Shown here: piece by piece, positions 36,815-44,900 of the stretch
Numbering within the stretch: position 1 is the stretch's first letter
How the letters are laid out: the number at the start of each line of letters is the position of its first letter
Origin: Daejeonella lutea
GTDB lineage: Bacteria; Bacteroidota; Bacteroidia; Sphingobacteriales; Sphingobacteriaceae
Direction: 5' to 3'
Assembly (NCBI RefSeq): GCF_900168015.1
Contig: NZ_FUYR01000001.1
Span: 1,920,943-1,984,942 of the forward strand
DNA: 64,000 bases
The notes under the pieces: model-generated
Databases searched by the model: none
The model's input: only the letters and a program-made list of their open reading frames with translations
Told to the model about the DNA's origin: nothing
Program-made: the position numbers and the translations under genes

Positions 36815-36934
36815 ATGGACTACAAAAGAGATTACCGATTCAAATCAGGCAGAAGCAGCCAGGAAAGCAAACAATTCTGGATAATGATCACTATTGCAAT
36901 AGCCATTGGCGCCGCAATTTTATATTTCTTTTAA
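36815..36934 (+). CDS. 39-residue single-pass membrane microprotein
   Basis: ATG at 36815, 9 bases after the rlmH stop, opens a 39-codon frame. The first 20 residues are hydrophilic and basic (MDYKRDYRFKSGRSSQESKQ), and the last 19 are one hydrophobic helix ending LYFF. The sharp split between a basic head and a membrane helix, and the tight spacing after rlmH, suggest that it is real. Topology by the positive-inside rule would keep the N-terminus in the cytoplasm. Family unknown. Confidence 0.6.
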   Translation: MDYKRDYRFKSGRSSQESKQFWIMITIAIAIGAAILYFF

Positions 36935-37117
36935 TATCAATTAGTACCAGGTCATGCTTGGACCCGGGTTTGAAGTTTTCGTAGCCAATAAATGCCACCT
37001 GCGTCTTCAACCTTTGTAAATCTAATCAGCTACTTCTTTGTATTTAAATCAGAAGGAAATAGGCGATAAACAACCCAAGCGTATGTCAGATGGTTAGACC
37101 AGCTGGAAAAATCTCAT

Positions 37118-37149
37118 AAAAAAACCCTGTCAGTTGGAACCAACAGGGG
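37118..37149 (-). terminator. Terminator of the DUF5606 gene
   Basis: CCCTGT (37125-37130) can pair with ACAGGG (37143-37148), or an inner GTTGG/CCAAC helix can form. On the minus strand the stem is followed by seven T (37118-37124). Confidence 0.8.
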
Positions 37150-37187
37150 AGAATTACTAAAACATGATGGCTAGATGCCACAGGTAT

Positions 37188-37715
37188 TTACTTCGATTTT
37201 TGAGACAATCTTGTCGTGCTTTTCCCGGCTGCTTTGGTTGCTTTTGGCTTTTCCTTTGCAACTGGCTCTGGCTTCTTAACCGCTTCCGACAAAGCAGGTG
37301 CACCAGCGCCCTCTGCCAGAGGCTCCGGAGCAGCTTCAGTAAATAATGGAAGGACACTTATGGTGTTATACCAGCTAATGATTTTTTTAATATCTGAAGA
37401 ATACACCCGCTCTTCATCATGATCTGGAGCAACATCACTAAAAAATTCCCGAAGAGTTTTTCCATCTGCTGATTTAGGGTCAGGGATGTTTTTGCTCGCT
37501 TTAATTTGCTCAAAGATATCACTCAATTTCAAATCGCCGCTCTCGCCGAAAACAGTAATGTCTTCCAAAGAGGCCATTTTTGCAGTGCTGATATTAACCA
37601 CAATCTTATTTTTTTGTTCGTCCAGTGTCTCCAGGATAAAGCCTGATTTGTTCTGTCCGATCAGCTTAAACAAGCCAGGTTTACCTGATACGGATACAAG
37701 TCCTCTTAGATTCAT
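37188..37715 (-). CDS. DUF5606 family protein
   Basis: 175 residues. The first 130 match DUF5606, a Bacteroidota family of unknown function: MNLRGLVSVSGKPGLFKLI, then a segment with ISTAKMASLEDITVF and SSDIKKIISWYNTI. The last 45 are low-complexity Ala/Pro/Lys, ending in a basic tail (KEKPKATKAAGKSTTRLSQ) that could bind nucleic acid. It lies between a terminator and a repeat-filled gap, downstream of ppiB on the same strand. Confidence 0.85.
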   Translation of the reverse strand: MNLRGLVSVSGKPGLFKLIGQNKSGFILETLDEQKNKIVVNISTAKMASLEDITVFGESGDLKLSDIFEQIKASKNIPDPKSADGKTLREFFSDVAPDHDEERVYSSDIKKIISWYNTISVLPLFTEAAPEPLAEGAGAPALSEAVKKPEPVAKEKPKATKAAGKSTTRLSQKSK

Positions 37716-37721
37716 TTTAAT

Positions 37722-37749
37722 TAGTATTTAGTATTGAGTATCAAGTATA
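37722..37749. repeat. Heptad array (TAGTATT) upstream of DUF5606
   Basis: Four units: TAGTATT, TAGTATT, GAGTATC, AAGTATA. It lies 7 bases before the DUF5606 start. Looser related words (TGATAGC, AGATACC at 37834-37847) lie at the far side of the gap, next to the ppiB stop. A near palindrome around CTGCCGGCAG (37809-37832) sits between them. Confidence 0.7.
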
Positions 37750-37855
37750 AAGACAAATCCCAATTACCCGATACGTATATTCTTAACAATTTGCTTCCAG
37801 TCGTGATAGCCTGACTGCCGGCAGACAGGCTCATACCTGATAGCAGATACCTAGC

Positions 37856-38293
37856 CTATTCTTCCGTTACCTCTATCCCCAGGATCTTATCACCTTGACG
37901 GATATCATCTACAACATCAACATTTTCAATAACCTTACCAAAACAAGTATGGTTGCGGTCAAGATGTGAAGTATTATTCCTGCTATGGCAGATGAAAAAC
38001 TGAGAACCACCTGTATTACGACCAGCGTGAGCCATAGAAAGTACTCCCCGATCGTGATACTGATTATCGCCTGTAAGCTCACAATCAATCTGGTATCCCG
38101 GTCCACCAGCACCTGTTCCTGTCGGGTCACCACCCTGGATCACGAAATCATTTATCACACGGTGGAATGTTACTCCATCATAATAACCTTCTTTAGCTAA
38201 TTTCAGAAAATTTGCAACTGTGTTAGGCGCATCTTTATCGTAAAACTGCACAGTCATGTCACCTTTCTCGGTTTTTATAATTGCTTTGCTCAT
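37856..38293 (-). CDS. ppiB: Cyclophilin-type peptidyl-prolyl isomerase
   Basis: 145-residue cytoplasmic cyclophilin with no signal peptide. Catalytic and binding residues are in VTFHRVINDFVIQGGDPTG (Arg, Phe, Gln) and GSQFFICHS. The His in HLDRNHTCFGKV replaces the Trp found in eukaryotic enzymes. It accelerates proline isomerisation during folding. Confidence 0.94.
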   Translation of the reverse strand: MSKAIIKTEKGDMTVQFYDKDAPNTVANFLKLAKEGYYDGVTFHRVINDFVIQGGDPTGTGAGGPGYQIDCELTGDNQYHDRGVLSMAHAGRNTGGSQFFICHSRNNTSHLDRNHTCFGKVIENVDVVDDIRQGDKILGIEVTEE

Positions 38294-38407
38294 ATGTGTA
38301 TTTGCTTTGAATGGAGGACAAAGTTAATTATTTAAGCCAATTGATGAAATTCTTCAAATATCTTCTGCTTTTTATAACTTTATAAGACTCGAATACGTTT
38401 ATTGAAT

Positions 38408-39670
38408 ATGCTTAGGATTAGATTAACGTTTCTCTTCATACTTATTACAGCTATCTCCCGGGCATCCTCTATCCTGATCCCGATGGATGAGGAACAGAAG
38501 AATCACTTAAAGGCATACGGTATTACTTTCTGGACATTAAAGAATGGCTTAGAGGCCGATTGGCTTTTAAATTATCGTGGAGGAAGTTTTCTAATTAAAT
38601 ATTCCCAGGCCTTAGAGTCTGAATGTAAAATACGCGGGGTCTCTTATGACGTGGTTCCAGATGCTAAAGTAAACTCCATTCTGAACGAGATCACCGACCC
38701 TTCCGTTAATATGGAACTGGTTAAACTCGAAAAAGCTCCCAAGGTTGCGGTTTATTCACCTAAGAACAAACTACCCTGGGACGACGCGGTTACAATGGTG
38801 CTTACATATGCCGAGATACCTTATGACATCATTTACGATGACGAGGTGCTAAAGGGAGATTTGCCTAAATATGACTGGCTGCATCTTCATCATGAAGACT
38901 TTACGGGACAGTACAATCGTTTCTGGGGGAATTATAAAAATTCCAGCTGGTATATTGAAGATGTGAAGATTCAGGAAGAAACAGCGAAACGAAACGGTTT
39001 CAAAAAGGTATCGACAATGAAATTGAGTGTAGCGCAATCCATCCGCGATTTTTGTGCAGGTGGCGGATTTATGTTTGCGATGTGCTCTGGTCCTGAAACA
39101 TTTGATATTTCGCTCGCTGCTAATGGGCTCGATATTGTTGAACGTATGTTTGATGGCGATGGCTCTGATCCACAGGCCCAGGCAAAACTGGATTTTAACC
39201 AGACATTTGCTTTTCAAAACTTTAAGCTAGACCTCAATCCGGCCAGCAATGAATTTTCTAATATAGATGTTCCTCAGAGCAGGGATCTGTCACTCAATCA
39301 GAGTAACGACTTTTTCACCCTTTTTGACTTTTCCGCCAAGTGGGACATTGTTCCAGCCATGCTCACGCAAAGCCACGATAAAGTTATTAAAGGATTTATG
39401 GGTCAAACCACAGCCTTCCGCAAAAGCCTTATCAAACCTCATGTATTAGTAATGGGAGAAACTAAAACAGCCGATGAAGCACGTTACATACACGGGGAGT
39501 TTGGGAAAGGACAATGGACTTTCTATGGTGGGCACGATCCCGAGGATTATCGTCATCTCGTTGGCGATCCCCCTACAGATCTCAATCTGCATCCAAATTC
39601 TCCGGGTTACAGACTTATTTTAAATAACGTGTTATTCCCTGCTGCTAAGAAGAAGAAGCAGAAAACCTAA
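38408..39670 (+). CDS. Exported protein of unknown function (often named asparagine synthetase B in Bacteroidota)
   Basis: 420 residues from the ATG at 38408 (a TTG two codons earlier also keeps the frame), with a signal peptide (LFILITAISRASS). Relatives in Bacteroidota carry the label asparagine synthetase B, but no N-terminal Cys, Ntn-hydrolase motif or ATP-pyrophosphatase loop is present, so I do not accept that name. The fold looks like a class I glutamine-amidotransferase/ThuA flavodoxin-like domain: VAVYSPKNKLPWDDAV, YDWLHLHHEDFTGQY, and an elbow-like GGGFMFAMCSGPETFD with a possible nucleophilic Cys. The basic tail KKKKQKT is odd for a secreted protein. Confidence 0.7.
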   Translation: MLRIRLTFLFILITAISRASSILIPMDEEQKNHLKAYGITFWTLKNGLEADWLLNYRGGSFLIKYSQALESECKIRGVSYDVVPDAKVNSILNEITDPSVNMELVKLEKAPKVAVYSPKNKLPWDDAVTMVLTYAEIPYDIIYDDEVLKGDLPKYDWLHLHHEDFTGQYNRFWGNYKNSSWYIEDVKIQEETAKRNGFKKVSTMKLSVAQSIRDFCAGGGFMFAMCSGPETFDISLAANGLDIVERMFDGDGSDPQAQAKLDFNQTFAFQNFKLDLNPASNEFSNIDVPQSRDLSLNQSNDFFTLFDFSAKWDIVPAMLTQSHDKVIKGFMGQTTAFRKSLIKPHVLVMGETKTADEARYIHGEFGKGQWTFYGGHDPEDYRHLVGDPPTDLNLHPNSPGYRLILNNVLFPAAKKKKQKT

Positions 39671-39784
39671 GGGATCCGGGGAGCGAGCTTTGAGTTGCAA
39701 GCTACTTGCAATCGATAATCAAATTTCGTTTTATGAGGCCCCAAGGAGTGCTAAAGATTGCTACTCGAATATCATCTCTCGTGG

Positions 39785-41758
39785 CTAATTATAAAATTTC
39801 CAGCTCACCGCAAATTTCAAAAGTGCATCCTGCATCGGATAGCCTCTGACAGTATAATATCCTCGTGAAAATAGGTTCTGGTTAGCGTAGTCGTATTTAA
39901 TAAATAAGTTAGTGCGTTTTAAAGTCGCTTTTACCCAAACATCCACTACCGGGTAAGTTGAATATTCGAGGCCCCGGTTATCATTGTAGAACTGGCTTAC
40001 GTTAATGGCGTAGGCAGGAGCCTTAAATGGGGTATTAAATCGCAAGTCAAAACCAACATTGGTATACAACACTTTAAACAGTTTTGAAGCATAGTAGAGG
40101 CTGTTATACATATAGATTTCGGGAGTCCGCAACACATCTTGAAAATCTGTTTTCTGGTAAACAATGTAATTATCAAGATTGAATCTGCGAAACCTGAAAT
40201 TTTTCGTCAGAGTAAGTTTCAGCAGGTTAATGTTCGAGTCAAACTGGGCAGGCTCTATAGTTTGTACCCTCGATGTTTCCTTGTAATATAAATAGTCACT
40301 TACCAGAAAGTATTCCGCTTTGCCCGACATCCTGAACTTCGGATTTTCATAAAGGAAAGATAGGTTATTGATTTTAGAATTACTAAAGTTCCGCTCCCAG
40401 GTGTGATACTGGTAATTCACACGTTCGTACATCTGTTCGGGAGACTTACTCTGGGTATAGGCTCCGAGAACTATCCTTCCAATTGATTTACTGAGGAGAA
40501 AATTTGCTTTAGCTTCATGGAGAAAATCACCAAAGTTCTCGCCCTGCATAATCTGTTGGAGATCAGCGTCGATACCCAATTTATCACTAAACCTATAAGC
40601 GATGCCAGCTTTCAATGTGGTATTTGAAAAATTCTTTTTATAATCCATCTGCTCATAATGATAGATATCATTTTGCACACCAAGATCCAATTTTGCCTCA
40701 TTTTTCAGAAAGCTGACCGCTTTGCTTCTTAGATAAAAGCCGTAGTTAAATTCATTGCGAAGATTATTGACAATCGTCGAATCATTAGTTTTGATATAAT
40801 CCTGAGAAGGTAGAATAGGGAATGCATCGAAAATGTCTTCCTCATTTCTGTAAAAACGATAGCGATCTCGGGTATATGAAAGCGAGTGTGAAACCCGTTG
40901 TGTAGGAAGGATTTTCTCTGATCCGTTCTCACCGGGCAAACTGTCCTTTCTTCCCAAATAGTAATATTGTTTTAAAAAATATTGTGTTCTTCGCCATGTC
41001 TGCATCGGCCGGTCATCTCCTATCCCGGATAATCGAACTGTTTCCCCATTCTTTGCGATTGAGTTCCCCTTAAATATTGTATCATTTATTGTCGAGCCAT
41101 TCTCGCCAGCCTTTATTTTATTAAAAAGTATGTCGCCGATAATATTATATCGCTTGTTAGGAGATTCATACCACGCAAATATAGCCGCGTTCAGATGATC
41201 GTTTTTTTGATTTGTATACAGTCCATCTCCTCCTAATCGATTGAAGTTAGCACCTACATTCAAATTGGGTTTTACATTTTGCGAATGAGTAACCTTGAAC
41301 GTCTGTTCGACAGTCTTACCGTTAACATAATATAATTCAGTGTAGGGTGTCTTAGCACGATAAAATCGAACAGAGTCTTGAATTAACCGATAAAGATCCA
41401 GGGAATGAAATCCAGCGTCAAATCCAATAGTTTTTGAAGGTCTGAAGAGCATTTCCCGATAAGCGATCCCATTACTGCCAAGACCAATGGTGGGGTTATC
41501 GGGCTGGTATAACGGACTGTAATTTTGAAAATTAGCCAGGGTCGTATCAATGGCGATTGTCTGGGTACCCTCTCGGAAAAGCTTCAGATTCGTATACCGG
41601 ATGAACTTGGATGTGTAAACAATGGAATCCATGGACGATTCTTCCTTTAACCGCAGGGAGTCCAGGCTCATGGTACTGCCAGCTCGCTGAGGGTCTTGTC
41701 CAAAGACGTCAATCACGTAAAGTGAAACAAGTAGTAATGAGATTAAATACTTAATCAT
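39785..41758 (-). CDS. Porin_10 family outer membrane beta-barrel protein
   Basis: 657 residues with a signal peptide ending at VFGQ. The body is made of alternating amphipathic strands rich in Tyr, Phe, Asn and Arg, and the last residue group is AVSWKFYN with a terminal aromatic. It belongs to the Bacteroidota putative porin family (PF14121). The first 60 residues are Ser/Thr-rich and probably form a periplasmic segment. Its ATG overlaps the end of the purine phosphorylase gene by 8 bases, in an operon starting with lpxK, so an envelope role fits. Confidence 0.85.
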   Translation of the reverse strand: MIKYLISLLLVSLYVIDVFGQDPQRAGSTMSLDSLRLKEESSMDSIVYTSKFIRYTNLKLFREGTQTIAIDTTLANFQNYSPLYQPDNPTIGLGSNGIAYREMLFRPSKTIGFDAGFHSLDLYRLIQDSVRFYRAKTPYTELYYVNGKTVEQTFKVTHSQNVKPNLNVGANFNRLGGDGLYTNQKNDHLNAAIFAWYESPNKRYNIIGDILFNKIKAGENGSTINDTIFKGNSIAKNGETVRLSGIGDDRPMQTWRRTQYFLKQYYYLGRKDSLPGENGSEKILPTQRVSHSLSYTRDRYRFYRNEEDIFDAFPILPSQDYIKTNDSTIVNNLRNEFNYGFYLRSKAVSFLKNEAKLDLGVQNDIYHYEQMDYKKNFSNTTLKAGIAYRFSDKLGIDADLQQIMQGENFGDFLHEAKANFLLSKSIGRIVLGAYTQSKSPEQMYERVNYQYHTWERNFSNSKINNLSFLYENPKFRMSGKAEYFLVSDYLYYKETSRVQTIEPAQFDSNINLLKLTLTKNFRFRRFNLDNYIVYQKTDFQDVLRTPEIYMYNSLYYASKLFKVLYTNVGFDLRFNTPFKAPAYAINVSQFYNDNRGLEYSTYPVVDVWVKATLKRTNLFIKYDYANQNLFSRGYYTVRGYPMQDALLKFAVSWKFYN

Positions 41759-42572
41759 GTAATTCCAGAAGTAGCTCCTTTAATATGATGGTCATTTTGG
41801 GCTCTGCTTCCGTTGCAGTTTTGATGATCTCTTCCAAAGAAACAGCTTGCAAGGTATCTGGAAAGCCTTCATCAGTAAGCACAGAAATCGCAAAAACCGG
41901 CAAAGACATATGATTGGCAACGATCACCTCCGGCACGGTACTCATTCCAACTGCATCGCCTCCAATGGTCCTTAGAAACTTATACTCTGCACGTGTCTCC
42001 AAATTTGGTCCGTTAACCGCAACATAAACTCCCTGATGGCACGTGATGTTGTTCTTTTTTGCAATTTTCATTGCCGCCGAAATCATGTTCTTATTGTACG
42101 GTTCGCTCATATCCGGGAAACGCGGACCCAGGTTTTCGGAATTTCTTCCCCGTAAAGGATTATCAGTTTGGAGGTTGATATGATCGTCAATAATCATCAG
42201 ATCGCCTTTCCGAAAATCAGGATTAAGCGCACCGCTTGCATTCGAAACAATTAATTTCGAAATGCCCAGCATCTTCATCACACGTACAGGAAAGGTAATT
42301 TGCTTCATATCATACCCCTCATAGTAGTGTAGCCTGCCTTGCATCGCTACTACCCGTTTGCCACTAAGCGTTCCGAAGATCAAACGTCCGGAATGAAATT
42401 CGAGCGTGGAAATTGGGAAATTGGGTATATTAGAATACATCAATTTATGCTCAATCTCGATATCATCAACAAGGGCTCCAAGTCCAGTCCCCAGAATTAT
42501 TCCAACTTCAGGTTCAAAATCTCCTATTTTATTCTTTATATATTCAGTGGTCAACTGTAGGTTCTGCTGCAT
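41751..42572 (-). CDS. Purine nucleoside phosphorylase (trimeric type)
   Basis: 273 residues that cleave inosine and guanosine with phosphate. EVGIILGTGLGALVDDI is the phosphate loop, with FHSGRLIFG, MQGRLHYYEGY, IVSNASGALNP and the base-binding GDAVGMSTVPEVIVA. This is the PunA/DeoD-II group rather than the hexameric DeoD. It overlaps lpxK by 29 bases upstream and the porin gene by 8 bases downstream, which is an unusually compact arrangement. Confidence 0.94.
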   Translation of the reverse strand: MQQNLQLTTEYIKNKIGDFEPEVGIILGTGLGALVDDIEIEHKLMYSNIPNFPISTLEFHSGRLIFGTLSGKRVVAMQGRLHYYEGYDMKQITFPVRVMKMLGISKLIVSNASGALNPDFRKGDLMIIDDHINLQTDNPLRGRNSENLGPRFPDMSEPYNKNMISAAMKIAKKNNITCHQGVYVAVNGPNLETRAEYKFLRTIGGDAVGMSTVPEVIVANHMSLPVFAISVLTDEGFPDTLQAVSLEEIIKTATEAEPKMTIILKELLLELHD

Positions 42573-43608
42573 ACTTTTCTATTAATTCGTTAAAACGAGC
42601 CTTTTCCGGCTCATGGATCTCAGCCTCTACCGGCAAGTAGTAAACCGGCAAACTCTTCAAAAGTTCTTGAACTTCAGCAGATCCCAATCGCTGAGCGTCC
42701 TTTTCTGTAGTGATGATGATCTTATCTTCAGCATGAGCTGAATTGAAAGCCTGCACAAGTTTACTGATATTTTTTTTGTTGAAGTTGTGATGGTCTGCAT
42801 ACTTGTGATGGGTTACAAGCTGCGTATAGCCTCCAATTTCAGATAATAGAGGCGCAGGATTGGCTATCCCGGTAAGTAGAATAATCTGAGTTGTGACTTT
42901 TATCGATAACAGAGTGCGTTCCTCCATATCACAATTAAATGGTTTCAAATTTCCATACTCCAGATACGAGTAAAAAATTTCCTGCTGGTTTCTCGGCTTA
43001 ACCATACTCAATATTTCCTGTCGGTCAGCCTGATCCAATCCTGGAGGCGTTTTCGTAATCACCAGGATATCTGCCCGATCCTTTTCCCAAACAGGCTCTC
43101 TCAAATCACCAGCTGGGAGAAGCATTTTAAAATTGGAAATGCTGTTATAGTCGAAAAGCAAAATACTCAAACCGGGCCTGAGTTTTCTGTGCTGATACGC
43201 ATCATCCAGGATTACCAGCTCATGATCGGTACGAAGCCGTTTAATTGCATCTACCCTATTCTCGCATACAGCGACAGTTATATCCTTGAACTTTCGTTTA
43301 AATTGCAGGGGTTCATCACCGGTTTCAGTGCTTAATGAACTTTGTTCCACCAGGCGAAAGCCTTTTGACCGTCTCCCATAACCTCTGCTCAACGTTGATA
43401 TTTTGTATTTGTCTTTAAGTAATCGTACCAGGTATTCGGTCATCGGACTTTTTCCTGACCCACCAACGGATAAATTGCCTACTGAAATAATTGGAATATC
43501 AAATTCGGTAGACTTCAGCACACCCAGGTCAAATGCAAGATTACGGGCCATTACCCCGAGGCCATAAATTAAAGAGAAAGGAAATAGAAGCAATCTAAAC
43601 GGTTTCAT
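42544..43608 (-). CDS. lpxK: Tetraacyldisaccharide 4'-kinase
   Basis: Phosphorylates the 4' position of the lipid A precursor at the inner face of the membrane. From the ATG at 43606-43608 the protein starts MKPFRLLLFPFSLIYG, the usual membrane-associated N-terminus. A TTG 13 codons further up overlaps the promoter box and is rejected. The P-loop SVGNLSVGGSGKSP and the partner motif LDDAYQHRKL are intact. First gene of the lpxK-pnp-porin unit. Confidence 0.94.
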   Translation of the reverse strand: MKPFRLLLFPFSLIYGLGVMARNLAFDLGVLKSTEFDIPIISVGNLSVGGSGKSPMTEYLVRLLKDKYKISTLSRGYGRRSKGFRLVEQSSLSTETGDEPLQFKRKFKDITVAVCENRVDAIKRLRTDHELVILDDAYQHRKLRPGLSILLFDYNSISNFKMLLPAGDLREPVWEKDRADILVITKTPPGLDQADRQEILSMVKPRNQQEIFYSYLEYGNLKPFNCDMEERTLLSIKVTTQIILLTGIANPAPLLSEIGGYTQLVTHHKYADHHNFNKKNISKLVQAFNSAHAEDKIIITTEKDAQRLGSAEVQELLKSLPVYYLPVEAEIHEPEKARFNELIEKYAAEPTVDH

Positions 43609-43624
43609 AAAATTCGGCTTAGCA

Positions 43625-43632
43625 CAAAAATA
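43625..43632 (-). promoter_or_regulatory. -7 promoter element of the lpxK operon
   Basis: TATTTTTG on the minus strand matches TAnnTTTG and lies 16 bases before the lpxK ATG. It also rules out the longer lpxK start. Confidence 0.6.
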
Positions 43633-43802
43633 CACTTTTGAATTCAACCAGATATTTAGGATATTTCACTACTTTGAAATAAAAAAAACTATCAAGAGAC
43701 TTTATGATTTTGCCAGCCCATATAAGCAGCTGGATTTAAATCATGATAACCCTGCTTAGCAACAGGAAGTTTAAAGTCCTTAAAAATAAACTATATAAAC
43801 AG

Positions 43803-44714
43803 ATGAAAATTTCTATTGCAATTGCCTGCATTCTTGTCACCAGCTTAACTCTAACAGCTCAAGTAAAAACTGATCGTAAATTAAAAGTGAAACTGGAGGA
43901 GCTGGTAAAGGGATTTCAGGGTGATGTAGGGATCTATGTTCAGAATTTAAAAACCGGCCGGATCGCCGAAATCAATGCTGATACGATCTTCCCAACAGCC
44001 AGCATGATAAAGGTTCCCATTATGTGCGGTGTATTCGATAAAATAGAAAAAGGTAAGCTTAAATACGATGAAAACCTCATATATAAAGATAGTTTGTTAT
44101 ATGCTGGTGAAGATATTCTCGGGTCGTTTAAAGACGGGGAAAAGATTAAGCTTGGTAAAGTTCAAATGCTAAGTATTACCACAAGTGACAACACTGCAAG
44201 CTTATGGCTTCAAAAATTTGTTGGGGGTGAAAATATAAATAAGTGGCTTGATGCGAACGGCTTTAAAAGCACCCGTATGAATTCCCGTACAGCTGGCAGA
44301 CAGGGCGACTGGCGTAAATATGGCTGGGGCCAAACAACTCCTCGTGAAATGGCTACTCTGGTTAAAATGATTCATGAGGGCAAAGCAGTCAGCCCGGCTG
44401 CAAGCGAAAGAATGTATAGGAACATGATTCGCATATATTGGGATGCGGAAGCATTATCCCAAATCCCGCCATATGTTCAGGCGGCATCCAAACAAGGAGC
44501 TGTAGATCGTTCCCGCTCGGAAGTGGTACTCGTAAATGCTCCACATGGTGACTATGTATTTTGTATAACCACCAAAAATCAAAAAGATACCAGCTGGACA
44601 CCGGACAACGAAGGCTATCGCCTCATCCGGGGGCTTTCCAGGTTGCTTTGGAACTACTATGAGCCGAAATCTGAATGGAAACCTGCTCCGGGCGTGGAAA
44701 AATACGTTGAATAA
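43803..44714 (+). CDS. Class A beta-lactamase-like serine hydrolase
   Basis: 303 residues from the ATG at 43803, which begins a normal signal peptide (MKISIAIACILVTSLTLTAQ). An in-frame ATG at 43743 adds 20 basic residues before it and seems less likely. The active-site SxxK reads SMIK (TASMIKVPIMCG), and the second motif SDN is in TTSDNTASLWL. The third motif, normally KTG or KSG, reads KQG (AASKQGAVDR). It may be a periplasmic beta-lactamase or a related peptidase/esterase; the KQG favours the latter. Paired repeat arrays start one base after its stop. Confidence 0.85.
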   Translation: MKISIAIACILVTSLTLTAQVKTDRKLKVKLEELVKGFQGDVGIYVQNLKTGRIAEINADTIFPTASMIKVPIMCGVFDKIEKGKLKYDENLIYKDSLLYAGEDILGSFKDGEKIKLGKVQMLSITTSDNTASLWLQKFVGGENINKWLDANGFKSTRMNSRTAGRQGDWRKYGWGQTTPREMATLVKMIHEGKAVSPAASERMYRNMIRIYWDAEALSQIPPYVQAASKQGAVDRSRSEVVLVNAPHGDYVFCITTKNQKDTSWTPDNEGYRLIRGLSRLLWNYYEPKSEWKPAPGVEKYVE

Positions 44715-44715
44715 G

Positions 44716-44869
44716 TAACACGTTGTAAGTTATACGTTTCTTAAACGCTGTGCTACCGGTGGTCGCTAACTCTTTGCTCTATATGCGCTAACACGTGAAT
44801 GTATAGCTTATAACTACTATACGCTAGCACGGGGACGTAAAACGTATAACGTACAACTTATAACTTTCC
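44716..44869. repeat. Paired heptad arrays with core (TTATACG / ACGTATA)
   Basis: The left arm is TAACACG, TTGTAAG, TTATACG, TTTCTTA (44716-44743). The core CTTAAACGCTGTG is at 44740-44752. The right arm is ACGTAAA, ACGTATA, ACGTACA, ACTTATA, ACTTTCC (44835-44869). The 85-base middle has further partial words (GCTAACACG, ATACGCTAGCACG). The left arm starts one base after a stop codon, and the right arm runs into the pruA promoter. Confidence 0.88.
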
Positions 44870-44871
44870 CT

Positions 44872-44879
44872 TACCTTTG
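44872..44879 (+). promoter_or_regulatory. -7 promoter element of pruA
   Basis: TACCTTTG matches TAnnTTTG and lies 21 bases before the ATG. The region where a -33 box is expected (about 44849-44853) is inside a 7-bp repeat unit and carries no TTG. Confidence 0.65.
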
Positions 44880-44900
44880 CAGTAACTAACACAACCAATT

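Noticed and set aside
37809-37832. Operator-like palindrome around CTGCCGGCAG
   Set aside because: Such palindromes are frequent in intergenic DNA of this phylum; no evidence for a specific regulator here.
44716-44869. Rho-independent terminator
   Set aside because: The arms can pair, but pairing is imperfect, GC content is low and no T-run follows; true terminators elsewhere in the window look quite different.
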